From an uncultured Collinsella sp. (lineage in GTDB: Bacteria > Actinomycetota > Coriobacteriia > Coriobacteriales > Coriobacteriaceae), in NCBI GenBank assembly GCA_959602875.1, contig CAUGVQ010000049.1, forward strand, positions 1-14,115: a DNA stretch of 14,115 nucleotides, read 5' to 3'. Under the pieces are notes generated by a model. That model worked only from the letters and a program-made list of their open reading frames with translations, was not told the DNA's origin and did not search any database. Shown one piece after another: positions 12,990 to 14,115 of the stretch (within the stretch, counting starts at the first letter, position 1; every line of letters begins with the position of its first letter). The position numbers and the translations under genes are program-made.

Positions 12990-13016
12990 TTGTACCAGCC
13001 TCGTATGCGCTACAAT
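12990..13016 (+). promoter_or_regulatory. Promoter candidate for guaB
   Basis: TACAAT (13011-13016) is a good -10 box with TTGTAC (12990-12995) as a possible -35. The 15-bp spacing is short. It lies 109 bp before the guaB start codon, in the divergent gap shared with the ModE-type gene. Confidence 0.4.
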
Positions 13017-13027
13017 ACCCCACCGAG

Positions 13028-13047
13028 AACCGCCTTGCCGGGCGGTT
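13028..13047 (+). other. Leader hairpin of guaB
   Basis: AACCGCC (13028-13034) pairs perfectly with GGCGGTT (13041-13047) around a 6-nt loop, a few bases after the presumed transcription start. Only a short T-run follows, so a terminator role is doubtful. It may stabilise or attenuate the guaB leader. It does not resemble a purine riboswitch. Confidence 0.35.
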
Positions 13048-13124
13048 TGTCCACGCAATCGCGTCGGGCGTACCGGAGCCGCTGTGCACGGGCGCAACGA
13101 CGCCCTACATGAGAAGGAGTACCC

Positions 13125-14115
13125 ATGGCAATGTTCTTCCCCGGCGAGTCGCATACGTTTTCCGAGTACCTGTTGGTGCCTGGCTACTCGTCTCATGAGC
13201 ACATCCCGGCAAACGTTTCGCTAAAGACCCCGCTTGTGCGCTTCCGCCGCGGCGAGGAGTCGGCGATCTCCCTTAACATCCCCATGGTCTCCTCGATCAT
13301 GCAGTCGGTTTCCGGCGAGCAGATGGGCATTGCGCTCGCAACCGAGGGCGGCATGGCCTTCATCTACGGCTCTCAGACGCCCGAGCAGGAGGCCGCTATG
13401 GTCAAGGCGGTCAAGGATCACAAGGCCGGTTTTGTTGTCTCCGATTCCACTCTTACGCCTGATATGACGATGGCCGAGGTTATGGATCTCAAGGAGAAGA
13501 CCGGTCACTCCACCATGCCCGTCACCGCCGACGGCAGCCCGCACGGCAAGCTCCTGGGTATCGTCACGAGCCGTGACTACCGTCCCAGCCGCGATGACCA
13601 CAACGCCAAGGTCGAGACCTTCATGACCCCGCGCGAGAAGCTCATCGTGGGCGATAAGGACATCACGCTCAAGCGCGCCAACGACGTCATCTGGGACAAC
13701 AAGCTGAACGCCCTTCCTGTGGTTGATGATGACGACTGCCTCGTGGGCATTGTCTTCCGCAAGGACTACGATTCCCACAAGTCCAACCCCAACGAGATGC
13801 TCGACGCCAACAAGCGTTATATGGTTGGCGCCGGCATCAATACGCGCGATTACGCCGAACGCGTTCCGCTGCTTATCGAGGCGGGCGCCGACGTGCTCTG
13901 CATCGACTCCTCCGAGGGCTTCAGCGAGTGGCAGAAGCTCACCATCGACTGGATCCGCGAGAACTACGGGGACTCCGTCAAGGTTGGTGCCGGCAACGTG
14001 GTCGACGCCGACGGTTTCCGCTTCCTCGCAGACTGCGGTGCCGACTTCATCAAGGTCGGTATCGGCGGCGGTTCCATCTGCATCACGCGCGAGACCAAGG
14101 GCATCGGCCGCGGTC
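13125..14115 (+). CDS. guaB: IMP dehydrogenase, C-terminally cut by the window end
   Basis: Oxidises IMP to XMP with NAD+, the committed step of GMP synthesis (cytoplasm). The first 330 residues are present. A (beta/alpha)8 barrel is split by a CBS pair at about 105-220 (FVVSDSTLTPDMTMAEV ... FMTPREKLIV ... LNALPVVDDDD). NAD/IMP-site sequences follow: VGAGINTRD, DVLCIDSSEGFSEWQK and VKVGAGNVVDADGF. The catalytic loop is GGGSICITRETKGIGRG with Cys at 319. The start is supported by AAGGAG (13114-13119). The loop and whole sequence resemble the Tritrichomonas foetus enzyme (catalytic Cys319) more than E. coli GuaB (Cys305), from memory of those sequences. The mobile flap and its Arg lie beyond the window. 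A leader hairpin and promoter candidate precede the gene. Confidence 0.96.
   Translation, partial: MAMFFPGESHTFSEYLLVPGYSSHEHIPANVSLKTPLVRFRRGEESAISLNIPMVSSIMQSVSGEQMGIALATEGGMAFIYGSQTPEQEAAMVKAVKDHKAGFVVSDSTLTPDMTMAEVMDLKEKTGHSTMPVTADGSPHGKLLGIVTSRDYRPSRDDHNAKVETFMTPREKLIVGDKDITLKRANDVIWDNKLNALPVVDDDDCLVGIVFRKDYDSHKSNPNEMLDANKRYMVGAGINTRDYAERVPLLIEAGADVLCIDSSEGFSEWQKLTIDWIRENYGDSVKVGAGNVVDADGFRFLADCGADFIKVGIGGGSICITRETKGIGRG

Overview
The window is high-GC bacterial chromosome with densely packed genes, mostly on the + strand. Gene content, codon choice and promoter style (TACAAT-like -10 boxes, strong AGGAGG-type ribosome sites) suggest a gut actinobacterium of the class Coriobacteriia, Collinsella-like. 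This taxon is an inference from protein flavour; no rRNA or other marker is present to prove it.

Layout, left to right. Positions 1-275 hold the 3' end of an MFS exporter gene, convergent with a beta-class carbonic anhydrase (300-878, minus). A divergent intergenic region with inverted repeats leads to a small membrane-anchored XRE-type regulator (1089-1451). An AI-2E family transporter follows (1566-2711), preceded by a LacI-type palindrome, then an Arg-rich unknown multi-pass membrane protein (2788-3660) and a two-TM double-zinc-ribbon protein (3784-4212). A very strong intrinsic terminator separates these from thrS (4345-6108), whose threonyl-tRNA synthetase lacks the usual N-terminal TGS domain. 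A GH1 6-phospho-beta-glucosidase gene (6223-7599) ends at another strong terminator. Next come a PLP-fold Cys/Met-metabolism homologue that has lost its catalytic lysine (7721-8863) and an MntP-type manganese exporter (8986-9558).

Positions 9586-12594 look like an accessory block. It is bracketed by two ~115-bp elements with shared terminal inverted repeats (AATGGGCATCAAA type), each lying between convergent genes. Between them are a minus-strand AbiEi-like/PD-(D/E)XK-like protein (9712-10770), a ~400-bp AT-richer gap, and a TetR regulator plus SAM methyltransferase pair (11171-12452) with GTTAC-type operator half-sites upstream.

The right end has a short stand-alone ModE-type winged-helix regulator (12610-12942, minus), divergent from guaB (13125 to the window end). 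This IMP dehydrogenase closely resembles, residue for residue as I recall it, the Tritrichomonas foetus enzyme, with the catalytic Cys also at position 319.

No single pathway unites the window. The housekeeping genes are thrS, guaB, the carbonic anhydrase and mntP. The most interesting items are the PLP pseudoenzyme, the paired 115-bp elements and the trichomonad-like IMPDH. No tRNA, rRNA, CRISPR array or complete insertion sequence was found.
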